A stretch of DNA of 64,000 nucleotides from SZUA-35 sp965530755 (GCA_965530755.1 CBESNA010000010.1:1-64000); one strand, 5' to 3'; shown: positions 8,570 through 16,890, numbered from the stretch's first letter. Translations and numbers: made by a program. Notes: generated by a model not told the origin, from the letters alone.

Positions 8570-8998
8570 CTAAGCCTCTGATGGTGTCAGATAGTCGAGG
8601 GTCTTGCGAGGCCGGTTGTTGAGGCTCGTTTGAATCGCGAGCAGGTCTTCGGCCGAATGAGTTGAGAGGTCGGTGCCCTTTGGCAGGTATTGCCGGATGA
8701 GCCCGTTGGTGTTTTCGTTCGATCCACGCTGCCACGGCGAGTGCGGATCACAGAAGTAGATCGGAACCCCAGTAGCGACGGTGAAGTCGGTGTGATTGGC
8801 CATCTCGGCGCCCTGATCCAGGTGATCGATCGGCGGAGCTCGTCGGGGAGTCCGGCGATGGCCTTGCGCATGGCAACGTCGACGCTATTCGCTGCTCGGC
8901 CGTGCTCGAGATGGAGCAACAGCACCAGTCTGGTTGTCCGCTCAACGAGGGTCCCGACGGCGCTGCGTCCCTGCTCGCCGAGGATCAGATCACCTTCC
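8570..8998 (-). pseudogene. IS30 transposase, C-terminal half (frameshifted)
   Basis: This half carries the catalytic DDE domain: GDLILGEQGRSAVGTLVERTTR (first Asp), TW-DQGAEMANH (second Asp) and QRGSNENTNGLIRQYLPKGTDL (Glu). It ends normally with TLDYLTPSEA and a stop at 8570. The frame breaks between R-S-I-T-W and D-Q-G-A-E at about 8815-8820, where one base is missing (GATCCA on the plus strand instead of GATCCCA). It is thus both split from its N-terminal half and frameshifted. Confidence 0.82.
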
Positions 8999-9985
8999 TT
9001 ACGTTGTTGTTGGGTGGAGCGCTGTGTTCGTAGCGTTCGGCCCACCCTCGGGTAGCGGGTATGGCTCAGTTGTCGCCCTGCCGTTTGGACGGCTCACTGG
9101 GAATGGCCGCCCGCTATCCGTTGATGGCTCGACCGTCCCCGAGCAAGTCGCGGTCGACCTGCGGTTGCTCACCTCGCACCGCCTCGACGTTGTCCATGAC
9201 CGGGTACGCGCAATCAACCGGCTCCGAGCCACGCTGCTCGAGTACTTCCCAGCGTTGGAGCGTGCGTTCAACTACTCCAAGAACAAGGCTGCGCTCACTC
9301 TGCTATCGCGCTATGCAACTCCAGACAGCCTGCGTCGGATCGGGGTGACCCGGCTCGCGACTTGGCTGAAGTCACGTGGGTGTCGCAACAGCGCACGAGT
9401 GGCGCAAATCGCCGTCGACGCGGCCCGCACGCAAACCACTACGCTTCCAGCGCAGGCCATCGGGGCAGCTCTGGTGGCCAAGCTCGCCACCCGGATCACT
9501 GCGATCGACGAAGACCTCGCACAGATCGACGCGGAGATCACCGCCCACGTCTCCCGAGACGAGACAACTCAGCTCTTGTTGAGCATGCCCGGCTTCGCGG
9601 CCGTCCTGGCGGCCACGTTCGTCGCGCAGATCGGTGGCAGCCTCGACAACTTCGATACTGTCGACCGGCTCGCATGCGTCGCCGGCCTCGCCCCGGTTCC
9701 GCGGGACTCTGGACGGATCAACGGGAACCTGCACCGGCCACGCCGTTTCAACCGCCGGTTGCTGAGAACCTGCTACCTCGCCGCATTGTCGAGCCTCAAG
9801 AACAGTCCCGCATCCCGGACGTTCTACGACCGCAAACGCGCCGAAGGCAAATCACACAAGCAAGCCCTCATCGCGCTCGCTCGCCGCCGCATCAACGTGA
9901 TCTGGGCCATGCTCCGCGACCACACCCCCTACACCGAACCGGCCCCTGCAAAGAGCCCAATCCCTGCTTGACAACGTCATTGAGA
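8999..9985 (+). mobile_element. Internally deleted IS110-family element inside IS30
   Basis: This 987-bp insertion splits the IS30 transposase. The bases TTCC occur at both junctions (8995-8998 and 9986-9989), and one copy is needed to rebuild the IS30 reading frame. It carries the C-terminal two thirds of an IS110 transposase on the plus strand. The first 130 bp (8999 to about 9130) contain no recognisable transposase N-terminus. They may be the remains of the non-coding end, which in IS110-group elements holds the bridge RNA, but I see no convincing structure. Confidence 0.7.
9130..9971 (+). pseudogene. IS110-family transposase, N-terminal RuvC-like part missing
   Basis: The frame matches IS110 transposases from the helical middle (VAVDLRLLTSHRLDVVHDR, INRLRATLLEYFPALERAF) through the C-terminal Tnp domain (LLLSMPGFAAVLAATFVAQIGG, CVAGLAPVPRDSGR, LHRPRRFNRRLLR and the ending ALARRRINVIWAMLRD). 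IS110 transposases are about 400 residues and need an N-terminal DEDD RuvC-like domain plus the serine region of the C-terminal domain. Here roughly the first 130-150 residues are gone, so the protein cannot be active. The open frame extends upstream to 8934, but that part is antisense to IS30 and not homologous. Confidence 0.83.
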
Positions 9986-10690
9986 TTCCCAGTGCCCAGG
10001 GACCGCCCGATCCTCCGCCTCTGCTGGTCGGTCAGAGATCATGACCATGCCAGGCAGTCGGCCCCGCCTCTCCGGCGTTCCACGGGTGCGTCTCTTCGTT
10101 CGTCCAGAACGCAGGCAGCGCGCCAACTCTCTGCGAAGCTCACCTCGGCCCTGCACGAACAGGGATTGATAGATCGTTTCGTGGCTCACCCGCATCTCGG
10201 GATCGTCCGGGAAGTCGAGGAGGAGCCGCTTCGAGATCTCGTCTGGCGACCACAGCTCCTGCAGCCGCCGGGCGACTTCGTCGCGGAGCCGGCCAGCATC
10301 GAGCTTGCATGGCTTGGGTCTCCGAGCTTGATCTCGTGCACGGTGATGAGCTTGCCAGGCCGAGTAGTAATCACGCCCGCCGTTGGCGTTCACTTCGCGG
10401 GTGATCGTGGACGGTGACCGGCTCAGAGCATTGGCGATGCTGCTCAGCGACTCGTTTCGGCTCAAGCCCAGAAGGATCTGCTCGCGATCATCGATCGAGA
10501 GGCTCCCTGACCTTGGCTTCCAGCCGAACGGGTCGGCGTCGAGGTGCTTGCCATCACGGACCATGAGTCCGACCATCGGTGCTGTGCAGCCGACCTCCTT
10601 CGCAATGTCGATCAGGCGCCAACCCTTGCTTCGCAGCCGGAACGCCGTCCGCTTCTGCTCAGTCGGTAGATGTCCGTGGGTTCCCTGCAT
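9986..10690 (-). pseudogene. IS30 transposase, N-terminal half
   Basis: Starting at ATG 10690, the frame encodes the helix-turn-helix part of an IS30-type transposase: LRSKGWRLIDIAKEVGCTAP, SIDDREQILLGLSRNESLSSIANALSRSPSTITREV, and the linker WSPDEISKRLLLDFPDDPEMRVSHETIYQSLF. It stops at GHWE, after which the frame runs three codons into the IS110 insertion. The DNA-binding region is complete but the catalytic part lies on the other side of the insertion. The frame is also open upstream of 10690, where it belongs to a different IS110 fragment. Confidence 0.85.
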
Positions 10691-10699
10691 CGGGTTCGC

Positions 10700-11065
10700 T
10701 GCGTTGGGGGCAGCCAACTGGACGAGTTCGTCGACCTCGCGGTTGTGACGGTTGATCTCGTCGGTGAGATCCAACCAGCGGCGGGCCAACGCCCGGATCG
10801 CCCGGCGGGTCACTGTCGCGGGGTCATGGCCAGTTCCTGGCCGGCATCTCCCAGCGCGCTGGGCACGCTTCAACGGAGTCAGGCCGCGGAGTTCGTCGCG
10901 GGTTGTTTCCGGTCCGGTGACGATGAGGTTGGTTATCTGGTTCGCTGCCTGGGTTCGGGCCTTGATCGCAGAGCGTTTCACCACATGCAAGGTTCGAATT
11001 GATTCGACGATCCCGTCACGAGACTTCGGGACACCGGTTGCTTCACCGCGGATGAATTTTCGGCC
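10700..11065 (-). pseudogene. Second, different IS110-family transposase fragment
   Basis: The frame directly upstream of the IS30 start encodes an internal piece of another IS110 transposase, from about GEATGVPKSRDGIVESIRTLHVVKRSAIKARTQAANQI to EINRHNREVDELVQLAAPN. This middle helical region differs in sequence from the IS110 copy at 9130-9971. Homology stops where IS30 begins (about 10700), so IS30 probably inserted into or next to this older element. At the other end it stops within about 10 bp of the geranylgeranyl-reductase-like gene. No RuvC-like N-terminus or C-terminal domain is left. Confidence 0.72.
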
Positions 11066-11073
11066 CCCACACG

Positions 11074-12333
11074 CTATCGACCAGACAGTCCGCGGTCCGC
11101 TAGATCGCGGCTCATCTGTGCACGAACGCGAGACCGAGTTGTAACGGCGCGCCCGACCCGGAGTGCGAGCCGAGAGGCCGTGGTGGCCGGGCCGGGAGGC
11201 GCACCGTCGAGGAGGTCGTTCCATGAAAGCGCCCACGGGGACGCGATGGAGGCGCCGACGCCCGGCAGAGTGAGAGCCCGACCGAGGAGGGCGACCCATC
11301 TCGGCGAGCCGGCGATGGCTGCGGCATGTATTGGCGCCGCTACGGACGCATACCGGCCCGGTCCGGTTGCCAAGTGCCGACGATAACGACTCGCCGCCGA
11401 ACCGGGGCCCGCCAAAATGGCCTCGGCGGCGGCTGCCGCACTGGTCATTGCCGGGGCGATCCCCTCGCCCTGGAGCGGATTGACAAGGCCGGCCGCGTCG
11501 CCGACCAAGAAGACCCGCCCACGAGCGGCGACCGTGCCGACCATGCCCATCTTCAGCCATCCGCCGAGGCGCCGGCCCTCGACGGGTGAGTCGAGATGAC
11601 CGAGTCGGCGAAGGTGATCGCAAAACCCGTCGAAGCGCGCAACTGCTCTCGAAGCCGACGACCGGTCGGTGCGAAGTCCGATTCCCAAACCGACATTGGC
11701 GGTGCCCCCCTCTCCCGGGAACAGCCAGCCATACCCCGGGAATCCGCGCCCAGGCGCTTCCTCCCACAGGGCGATGATGGGGCGATCGACTTCCTGGGCA
11801 ACATAGCCGCGCAGGGCGAATCCCCACAGCACCTTTTCGTGGTCGACGAGTCCGGCGGCAGCTGCCACGGCGCTCGTGGCCCCGTCAGCCCCGACCACCA
11901 GGTCGGTGGCGAGGAGACGACCGTCATCGAGCTCTACGCCCGCGTCCCCCAGGGCCGACACCCGGCCGGTTATCGGTTCCGCACCGGCGGCGATTGCTTC
12001 GTCGCGCAACCAGGAATCGAACCTCAAACGGGGAATGGCGAGACCATGGTCGGGATACGTGGACCCGGCTCGCGCAGGGAGGAGTACTCGCCGCCCGGTT
12101 GGGCCTACCACCACCATCTCTCCCACTACACGACCGGCGGGCGGATCCAAGCCGAGCGACGCCAACAATGCCAGGGCCCGAGGCCCGACAAGATCGCCGC
12201 ATGCTTTGTCGCGGGCGAACGTCGCTTTGTCGACGAGCGCCACGCGGGCGCCGCCGCGTGCCAGCACGAGTGCGGCCGTGCTTCCGGCTGGCCCAGCCCC
12301 TACTACAACGGCGTCAAAGGATACTGTGGCCAC
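11074..12333 (-). CDS. Geranylgeranyl reductase-type FAD-dependent oxidoreductase
   Basis: This 419-residue flavoprotein has the Rossmann FAD motif VVVGAGPAGSTAALVLARGG at the N-terminus, CGDLVGPRAL (the region that holds the conserved Cys of this group), the VVGADGATSAV motif and the second FAD signature VFLVGDAAGLVNPLQGEGI near residue 285. It belongs to the group that reduces double bonds of isoprenoid chains, such as geranylgeranyl groups or menaquinone side chains. GTG 12333 is the preferred start because GGAGG lies five bases upstream. It is divergent from menG across 53 bp, and that neighbour suggests a role in menaquinone modification (inference). The stop is immediately followed by IS110 debris, but the C-terminus looks complete. 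Confidence 0.85.
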   Translation of the reverse strand: MATVSFDAVVVGAGPAGSTAALVLARGGARVALVDKATFARDKACGDLVGPRALALLASLGLDPPAGRVVGEMVVVGPTGRRVLLPARAGSTYPDHGLAIPRLRFDSWLRDEAIAAGAEPITGRVSALGDAGVELDDGRLLATDLVVGADGATSAVAAAAGLVDHEKVLWGFALRGYVAQEVDRPIIALWEEAPGRGFPGYGWLFPGEGGTANVGLGIGLRTDRSSASRAVARFDGFCDHLRRLGHLDSPVEGRRLGGWLKMGMVGTVAARGRVFLVGDAAGLVNPLQGEGIAPAMTSAAAAAEAILAGPGSAASRYRRHLATGPGRYASVAAPIHAAAIAGSPRWVALLGRALTLPGVGASIASPWALSWNDLLDGAPPGPATTASRLALRVGRAVTTRSRVRAQMSRDLADRGLSGR

Positions 12334-12386
12334 GACACCTCCAAAGCACGGCACTCGTACTTGGACCGTATAGGAAGGGACGTCGG

Positions 12387-13142
12387 ATGTCCGCTGATGG
12401 CAGTCTCAATTCGCCGACAACCTTCGCCCGGGCGCTCTTCGCTGGCCTGCCCGCCCGTTACGATCGTCTGGCTGCGGTGCTCTCACTCGGGCAGGATCGG
12501 CGTTGGCGACGTGAGATGATCGATCGGGTCGCCCTCAGCCAGCCGCGAACGGTGCTTGACGTGGCCACCGGTCCCGCCGGCGTCGCTCTCGACCTGGCCG
12601 ACCGAACCGAGGCGTTGATCATCGGCATCGACCTCAGCCCCGACATGCTTGGCCGGGGCGCGAGCAACATCGTCGCCGCCGGTCGTAGCGACAGGATTGC
12701 GTTGGTGTTCGGACAGGGCGAACGCCTCCCGTTCCCCGATGCCGTCTTCGACGCACTCACGTTCACCTACCTTCTTCGCTATGTTGCTGACCCGGCCGAG
12801 ACCATCTCGGAGTTGGCCCGAGTCGTGCAGCCCGGCGGGGCGATGGTCAGCCTCGAGTTCGCCGTACCTCGCAACCGCTTTTGGCGATTGTGGTGGGTGC
12901 TCTACACCCGCGTCGTACTCCCGATGGCCGGTGCTGCGCTCGGTGGGCGGGCGTGGTTTGATGTCGGCCGCTTCCTCGGACCCAACATCACGAGGCACTA
13001 CGAACGCTTCCCGGTTTCTGCCAACATCGCCGCCTGGGAGGCAGCCGGGCTGACCGAAGTCGGTGTCCGTCGCATGAGCCTCGGCGGTGGTCTCGTCATG
13101 TGGGGTCGGAAGACGGCCGACCCGCTGCCCACCGAGCCGTGA
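12387..13142 (+). CDS. menG: UbiE/MenG-type quinone methyltransferase
   Basis: A 251-residue class I SAM methyltransferase of the UbiE/MenG type, which methylates demethylmenaquinone in the last step of menaquinone synthesis. It shows the N-terminal LFAGLPARYDRLAAVLSLGQDRRWRR, the SAM loop VLDVATGPAGVALDLA, IGIDLSPDML, the motif RLPFPDAVFDALTFTYLLRYV and VVQPGGAMVSLEFAVP. The start ATG 12387 has GGAAGGGA six bases upstream. It overlaps the next gene by four bases (GTGA), so the two are translationally coupled. The catalytic core fits the family; the exact quinone substrate is inferred. Confidence 0.85.
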   Translation: MSADGSLNSPTTFARALFAGLPARYDRLAAVLSLGQDRRWRREMIDRVALSQPRTVLDVATGPAGVALDLADRTEALIIGIDLSPDMLGRGASNIVAAGRSDRIALVFGQGERLPFPDAVFDALTFTYLLRYVADPAETISELARVVQPGGAMVSLEFAVPRNRFWRLWWVLYTRVVLPMAGAALGGRAWFDVGRFLGPNITRHYERFPVSANIAAWEAAGLTEVGVRRMSLGGGLVMWGRKTADPLPTEP

Positions 13143-13897
13143 GTGACGATGCCGACCTTCCGCCGCCGGCGTTCTATGCCGTGCCGTCGAGTCCGATCCG
13201 GCGAGCGTGGGCCGACTGGTGGGTGCTCCTCCACCCGCCATACACACTGTGGCACCTCTCCTACGTCGCAATCGGAGCGAGCATCGCTCCCAGCTTCGAC
13301 GGCACCCGGTTGGCTGCCACGCTCCTAGCCTTCTTTCTTGCCGTAGGCGTCGGTGCCCACGCCCTCGACGAGCTTCAAGGCCGTCCACTTCGCACGAGGA
13401 TTCCGGACGTGATTCTTGGTGGTGCCGCCGTGACCAGCATCACCACGGCGGCGGCCATCGGCATCGTTGGCATCACGCGAGTCGGATTCGGCCTCGGCGC
13501 CTTCATCGTCGTGGGCGTCGCCCTCAACCTTGCATACAACCTCGAGTTGTTCGGCGGCCGCTTCCACAACGACATCACGTTCGCCGCTGCGTGGGGCAGT
13601 TTTCCGGTACTGACCGGTTACTACGCCCAGGCAGAATCGTTAAGCCTCTCGGCGGTCGCAGCCGCCGGGGCCGCCTACTGGCTGTCCGCAGCGCAACGGT
13701 CACTCAGCACCCCGGCCCGGACGCTGCGTCGCCGCGTGACAACGGTCGAAGGGACGATCACCTACGGTGATGGACACTCCACACCAGTGTCGCGGCCTGT
13801 GTTGTTGGCACCGCTCGAAGCCGCACTCAAGGCCATCGGTTACGGAGTTGTTGCACTCGCTGTTGCGCTCGTCGTCCAGCGGACATCCGGCATCTGA
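13139..13897 (+). CDS. Polytopic membrane protein, possibly UbiA-like
   Basis: This 252-residue protein starts at GTG 13139, overlapping the menG stop. About seven hydrophobic segments follow an amphipathic N-terminus. WVLLHPPYTLWHLSYVAIGA and HALDELQGRPLRTRIPD resemble the first helix and the first Asp-containing loop of UbiA prenyltransferases, but the canonical NDxxDxxxD motif is not evident. ALNLAYNLELFGGRFHND and FAAAWGSFPVLTGYYAQ are distinctive. Coupling to menG points to membrane isoprenoid-quinone metabolism. It may be a diverged UbiA-superfamily enzyme or an uncharacterised membrane protein of the same pathway. Confidence 0.6.
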   Translation: MSDDADLPPPAFYAVPSSPIRRAWADWWVLLHPPYTLWHLSYVAIGASIAPSFDGTRLAATLLAFFLAVGVGAHALDELQGRPLRTRIPDVILGGAAVTSITTAAAIGIVGITRVGFGLGAFIVVGVALNLAYNLELFGGRFHNDITFAAAWGSFPVLTGYYAQAESLSLSAVAAAGAAYWLSAAQRSLSTPARTLRRRVTTVEGTITYGDGHSTPVSRPVLLAPLEAALKAIGYGVVALAVALVVQRTSGI

Positions 13898-14167
13898 GCC
13901 CTCTAACAAAGCCAGCCGCACGTCTATTGCGCGCAGGCACGACCGTCGTCCGGGCGAACTCTGGTACGAACCAGCGTCCACCGACCGAGCGCCGACGCGG
14001 CCGGGCGGCGCGGGACGCTCCACTGCCGGTGACGGATTCCGGTGACGGTTCCTTTCGGCACCCTCGCCTGGTATGGAGTTGATCTCTCAACGCGACAGTG
14101 CCGATCAGCGCTCGCGACCCACTAATCGGCCCCCATTGCGGGGCTCGCGATATGACCTTGTGCCCTA
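13898..14167. other. Intergenic region upstream of the membrane-protein cluster
   Basis: No coding sequence is supported here. The only candidate element is the promoter just downstream at 14168-14195. I see no terminator hairpin with a T-run after the gene ending at 13897. Confidence 0.45.
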
Positions 14168-14195
14168 TTGCCGGTTGAAGGCGCGTGACTAGGTT
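14168..14195 (+). promoter_or_regulatory. Candidate promoter for the membrane-trio cluster
   Basis: TTGCCG (14168-14173) and TAGGTT (14190-14195) are separated by 16 bases and lie about 45 bp before ATG 14239. The -10 box fits the actinobacterial TANNNT pattern. Confidence 0.4.
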
Positions 14196-14238
14196 CCGCC
14201 ATGACGAATGTCACATCCAACCAAGTTCGGAGACCAAC

Positions 14239-14814
14239 ATGGATCTAAACTCGAGAGAGGCGTGGACTGTGATCCACGGCCTGATTCTGGGAACTGCATT
14301 CCTGCTGGCGTTCGCTGGTGGGCTTGCCGGTTTGTGGAGTTTGCGACCTGGCTTGCTGACCACGGACGGGATCCGGGAACGCATGCCTCGACTCAACATC
14401 GGCGTTGGCGTCATGGCGCTGACGGCCTGGCTGACGGTCATCAGCGGAACATGGAAGGTGTATCCCTGGTATCGAGTGAAGCTGGCGCCTGTCGGGGACG
14501 ATGACTACGCCGGATGTGTCGGTTTGGATCTGCCAAACGAGACCTGCTCACCCCGGGATTTCCTCAAATCCAACGTGAGCGGCAACACCGAGGACTGGCA
14601 TATCTTCGGAATGGAATGGAAAGAACATATCAGCTGGGCTGCCCCGTTCTTGGCAACCGCGGCCGCCTTCCTTGTCTTTTACTACGGGCCTCGGCTGATC
14701 GCCCGCCCGTGGCTCCGGATGGCCGTCATCGTGATGTTCGTCGGCGCTTTCGCTGCCGCCGTCGTCGGCGGCGCCTTCGGAGCTTTCCTCAACAAAGTCG
14801 CACCGATCGCTTAG
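14239..14814 (+). CDS. Four-helix membrane protein of unknown function
   Basis: A 191-residue membrane protein starting at ATG 14239, with CGGAGA five bases upstream. Hydrophobic segments lie at about residues 13-33 (VIHGLILGTAFLLAFAGGLAG), 52-70 (GVMALTAWLTVISGTW), 130-150 (ISWAAPFLATAAAFLVFYYG) and 160-185. Between helices 2 and 3 is an extracytoplasmic-looking loop with two cysteines (GCVGLDLPNETCSP) and a His-containing stretch DWHIFGMEWKEHISW that could bind a cofactor. I do not recognise a named family. It begins a run of three membrane-protein genes followed by a c-type cytochrome, so a role in electron transfer is plausible but unproven. Confidence 0.7.
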   Translation: MDLNSREAWTVIHGLILGTAFLLAFAGGLAGLWSLRPGLLTTDGIRERMPRLNIGVGVMALTAWLTVISGTWKVYPWYRVKLAPVGDDDYAGCVGLDLPNETCSPRDFLKSNVSGNTEDWHIFGMEWKEHISWAAPFLATAAAFLVFYYGPRLIARPWLRMAVIVMFVGAFAAAVVGGAFGAFLNKVAPIA

Positions 14815-14823
14815 GAGACTGAC

Positions 14824-15228
14824 ATGACTTCCACAACACCCAGCAGCGGGCTTCAGGCTGACAGTGATATCAAGGTCGCACCCGAACTGGAAGGACTCAA
14901 TCTGCCTGAAAGGGCCGACGGCCCTGGCGCAGCAGCGATGCTCGCCGCGGGGATCGGGATCTTCGTTCTTGGTTTCTTCACGACCGCGGCAGTGATCTCG
15001 TCATCGATCAAGGACTTCCTGCTCAAGTTTGAATGGGGACAAGGAGTCGGGCCACTCGCAGGGAAGACCACTCTGGCCACGATCGCTTTCTTCGGGTCGT
15101 GGGCTCTGCTCCACTCCCAGTGGCGCACGAAGGACATCGACATCAAAAAGGTGTTCACGGTGGGCCTGATACTGGGTCTTCTCGGAGCAATCGGAACGTT
15201 CCCGCCATTCTTCGAGGCCTTCGAGTGA
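14824..15228 (+). CDS. Small three-helix membrane protein
   Basis: This 134-residue protein starts nine bases after the previous gene, with AGGAGACTGAC before the ATG. A polar N-terminal third (about 35 residues) precedes three hydrophobic segments: MLAAGIGIFVLGFFTTAAV, TTLATIAFFGSWALL and VFTVGLILGLLGAIGTF. No catalytic motif is seen. A charged loop WRTKDIDIKK lies between the last two helices. Its stop overlaps the start of the next gene, so the three genes form one translationally coupled unit. Function unknown. Confidence 0.7.
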   Translation: MTSTTPSSGLQADSDIKVAPELEGLNLPERADGPGAAAMLAAGIGIFVLGFFTTAAVISSSIKDFLLKFEWGQGVGPLAGKTTLATIAFFGSWALLHSQWRTKDIDIKKVFTVGLILGLLGAIGTFPPFFEAFE

Positions 15229-15494
15229 GCCCGGCGGCGGCTCGACGTTCTCGAGCCGATTTGACAGCCGCGTGGACAACCGGCCTTGGGGTGGGCCTCA
15301 TCGGCCTCATGGTCACGTGGCTTGTGATGAACCGTCTCACCGGTCTGTTCATGGATGCTCCCGAGGGGCCGATGCTTGCCTTCGGCGCCGCCGTCGGAAT
15401 CGGGTTCTTCGTCACGGCGATCGCCGGCAAACGCCTCGCTAAGACCGTAAAGGCCGAAATCAGTGCCATTGGTGCTGGACCCGGAGCGGCCTGA
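15225..15494 (+). CDS. Small two-helix membrane protein
   Basis: An 89-residue protein beginning with GTG 15225 inside the stop codon of the previous gene (GTGA overlap). The N-terminus is basic (SPAAARRSRADLTAAW). Two hydrophobic segments follow, GLGVGLIGLMVTWLVMNRL and MLAFGAAVGIGFFVTAIAG, and then a short Lys-rich tail. There is no recognisable motif. It is the third member of the coupled membrane trio; its small size suggests an accessory subunit. Confidence 0.6.
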   Translation: MSPAAARRSRADLTAAWTTGLGVGLIGLMVTWLVMNRLTGLFMDAPEGPMLAFGAAVGIGFFVTAIAGKRLAKTVKAEISAIGAGPGAA

Positions 15495-15718
15495 CCACAC
15501 AGCACTGGTTCCGGCTGAGTCTCGAGAAGTTCTCGGTACTTCTTGAGCTTCGAGTCGCATTCCCTGATCTGTCGCCGAAGGCGAGGGCCCGCTCTGGCTG
15601 GTCGTCTAGGTCGGTCCTGCTTGCAGCCGAAAGTGCCTGGCAGGTGGCTTGATCAGTGGTTCTCAGGGTGGAGGTAAACTAAGTTGTTGTCAGGCTGCCA
15701 TGAGAAGGGAATGAGCCG

Positions 15719-16243
15719 ATGGCGCACAGGGTGCGGTTGGTGGCAGTGGTGTTGCTGGCGGCTCTGCCACTGGCTGCATGTGGTGGAAGTGGCACCGGTA
15801 CGGCTTGGGGGGACGGTGCCTTTCGATCCAATGGGGAGCGCATTTACTTCTCAGCAACGAGCGAAAGCGGCAGCAGGATCGACTACTCGGGAGGCCCCGA
15901 TCTCGGCGGGATGATGATGGGTGGACGCCTGACGTGCGCTTCGTGTCACGGGACGGATGCTCGTGGCGGGACGCACACCATGGGCATGGAACGGATGGAG
16001 GCCCCCAACATCCGTTGGTCAGCGCTTGCCGGGCACGGCGGCGAACCACAAGCAGACACTGACGAAACCGAGTCTGCCCACGACGATGACGGAGGGTACG
16101 ACTTGGACACCTTCCGCCGGGCGGTGAGCGATGGGGTGCACCTGGACGGCGCCCAGCTCGGTGGTGATATGCCCCGTTGGGAGATGACGGAAGCCGACTT
16201 GCAGGACCTTGTCGAGTTTCTCCAGTCGTTCACAGAGCCGTAG
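15719..16243 (+). CDS. Lipoprotein c-type cytochrome
   Basis: A 174-residue lipoprotein with a basic/hydrophobic signal and lipobox LPLAAC, lipid-modified Cys at residue 21. It contains a single haem-binding CASCH (residues 73-77), a downstream GTHTMGMERMEAP stretch and a C-terminal cytochrome-c helix MTEADLQDLVEFLQS. A Met-Pro at residue 151 is the likely distal ligand. It would be an extracytoplasmic, membrane-anchored electron carrier. A GMMMGG run just before the haem motif is unusual. GAAGGG lies nine bases before ATG 15719. The gene follows the membrane trio by 225 bp in the same direction and may act with it (inference). Confidence 0.83.
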   Translation: MAHRVRLVAVVLLAALPLAACGGSGTGTAWGDGAFRSNGERIYFSATSESGSRIDYSGGPDLGGMMMGGRLTCASCHGTDARGGTHTMGMERMEAPNIRWSALAGHGGEPQADTDETESAHDDDGGYDLDTFRRAVSDGVHLDGAQLGGDMPRWEMTEADLQDLVEFLQSFTEP

Positions 16244-16890
16244 TTGCGCTGACCCGTAGCGCAGTAGCGGCGAACGACTTCGATTAACGGTCTGGGTTTC
16301 TGCTAGGCGGTGCACGGTGAGCCGTTGCTGGTGAGGGAGTTGCCGAGTGGAAGGATCTATGACACGGCGGGCTGATAGTCGTTGGACTCTTGGCCGGAGC
16401 AGCGGCAGGAGTTCACGCTGCCGGTGAAGGCCCCACTTCGTTGGAGCCTCGGGTTGATCCCGACTAACTACAGAGCGACGCTTGCGACTCGGAACGCATC
16501 AGAGCCACTTCAGAGTCCAATCTCGACGGCTCCGTGCACGGGTGCCGCCGCCGGCCGGACGCGATCTCTAGGTACGGAGGTTGAGGGGATTGGTGCCTGT
16601 CACTGCCGTGCGTGGCTGGCGGCGGGCTTCGGCCGGGCGTGCGGCGGCGAGTCGAACTCGGGGAATCACGCTGCGATCTTTCGGGCCTACCGTGTCAGCC
16701 GAAACGCGCCGTCTCCGCTACCAGCTTCTAAATCCGGGCGAGCCCGTGCAAGCCAACAAGCAGAGCGCATAGCTCGTCTAACCGTCGAAGGCCGTCTCGC
16801 CGTTTCGGCCAGTGACGTGCGCGTCGAGTGCCACAATCTTGGAAGTGAACGATTCGGCCAGCGAAACAGCAGTCTTCTGAAAGTTCGTGA
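16244..16890. other. Non-coding or decayed region
   Basis: In 650 bp after the cytochrome gene I find no intact gene. Short frames on both strands break every 60-100 codons and give no family match. No tRNA or large structured RNA is evident. It precedes an unrecognised coding fragment and may be decayed sequence. Confidence 0.4.

Larger units (their letters stand above)
8570..10700 (-). mobile_element. IS30-family element, interrupted by an IS110-type insertion
   Basis: The minus strand carries an IS30-type transposase in two pieces, with the 5' half at 9986-10690 and the 3' half at 8570-8998. When the sequence between them is removed, the protein reads through at GHWE-GDLILGE, the normal IS30 sequence around the first catalytic Asp. 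The element therefore entered first and was later split. I could not identify terminal inverted repeats with confidence, so the outer limits are those of the coding region. Confidence 0.8.
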
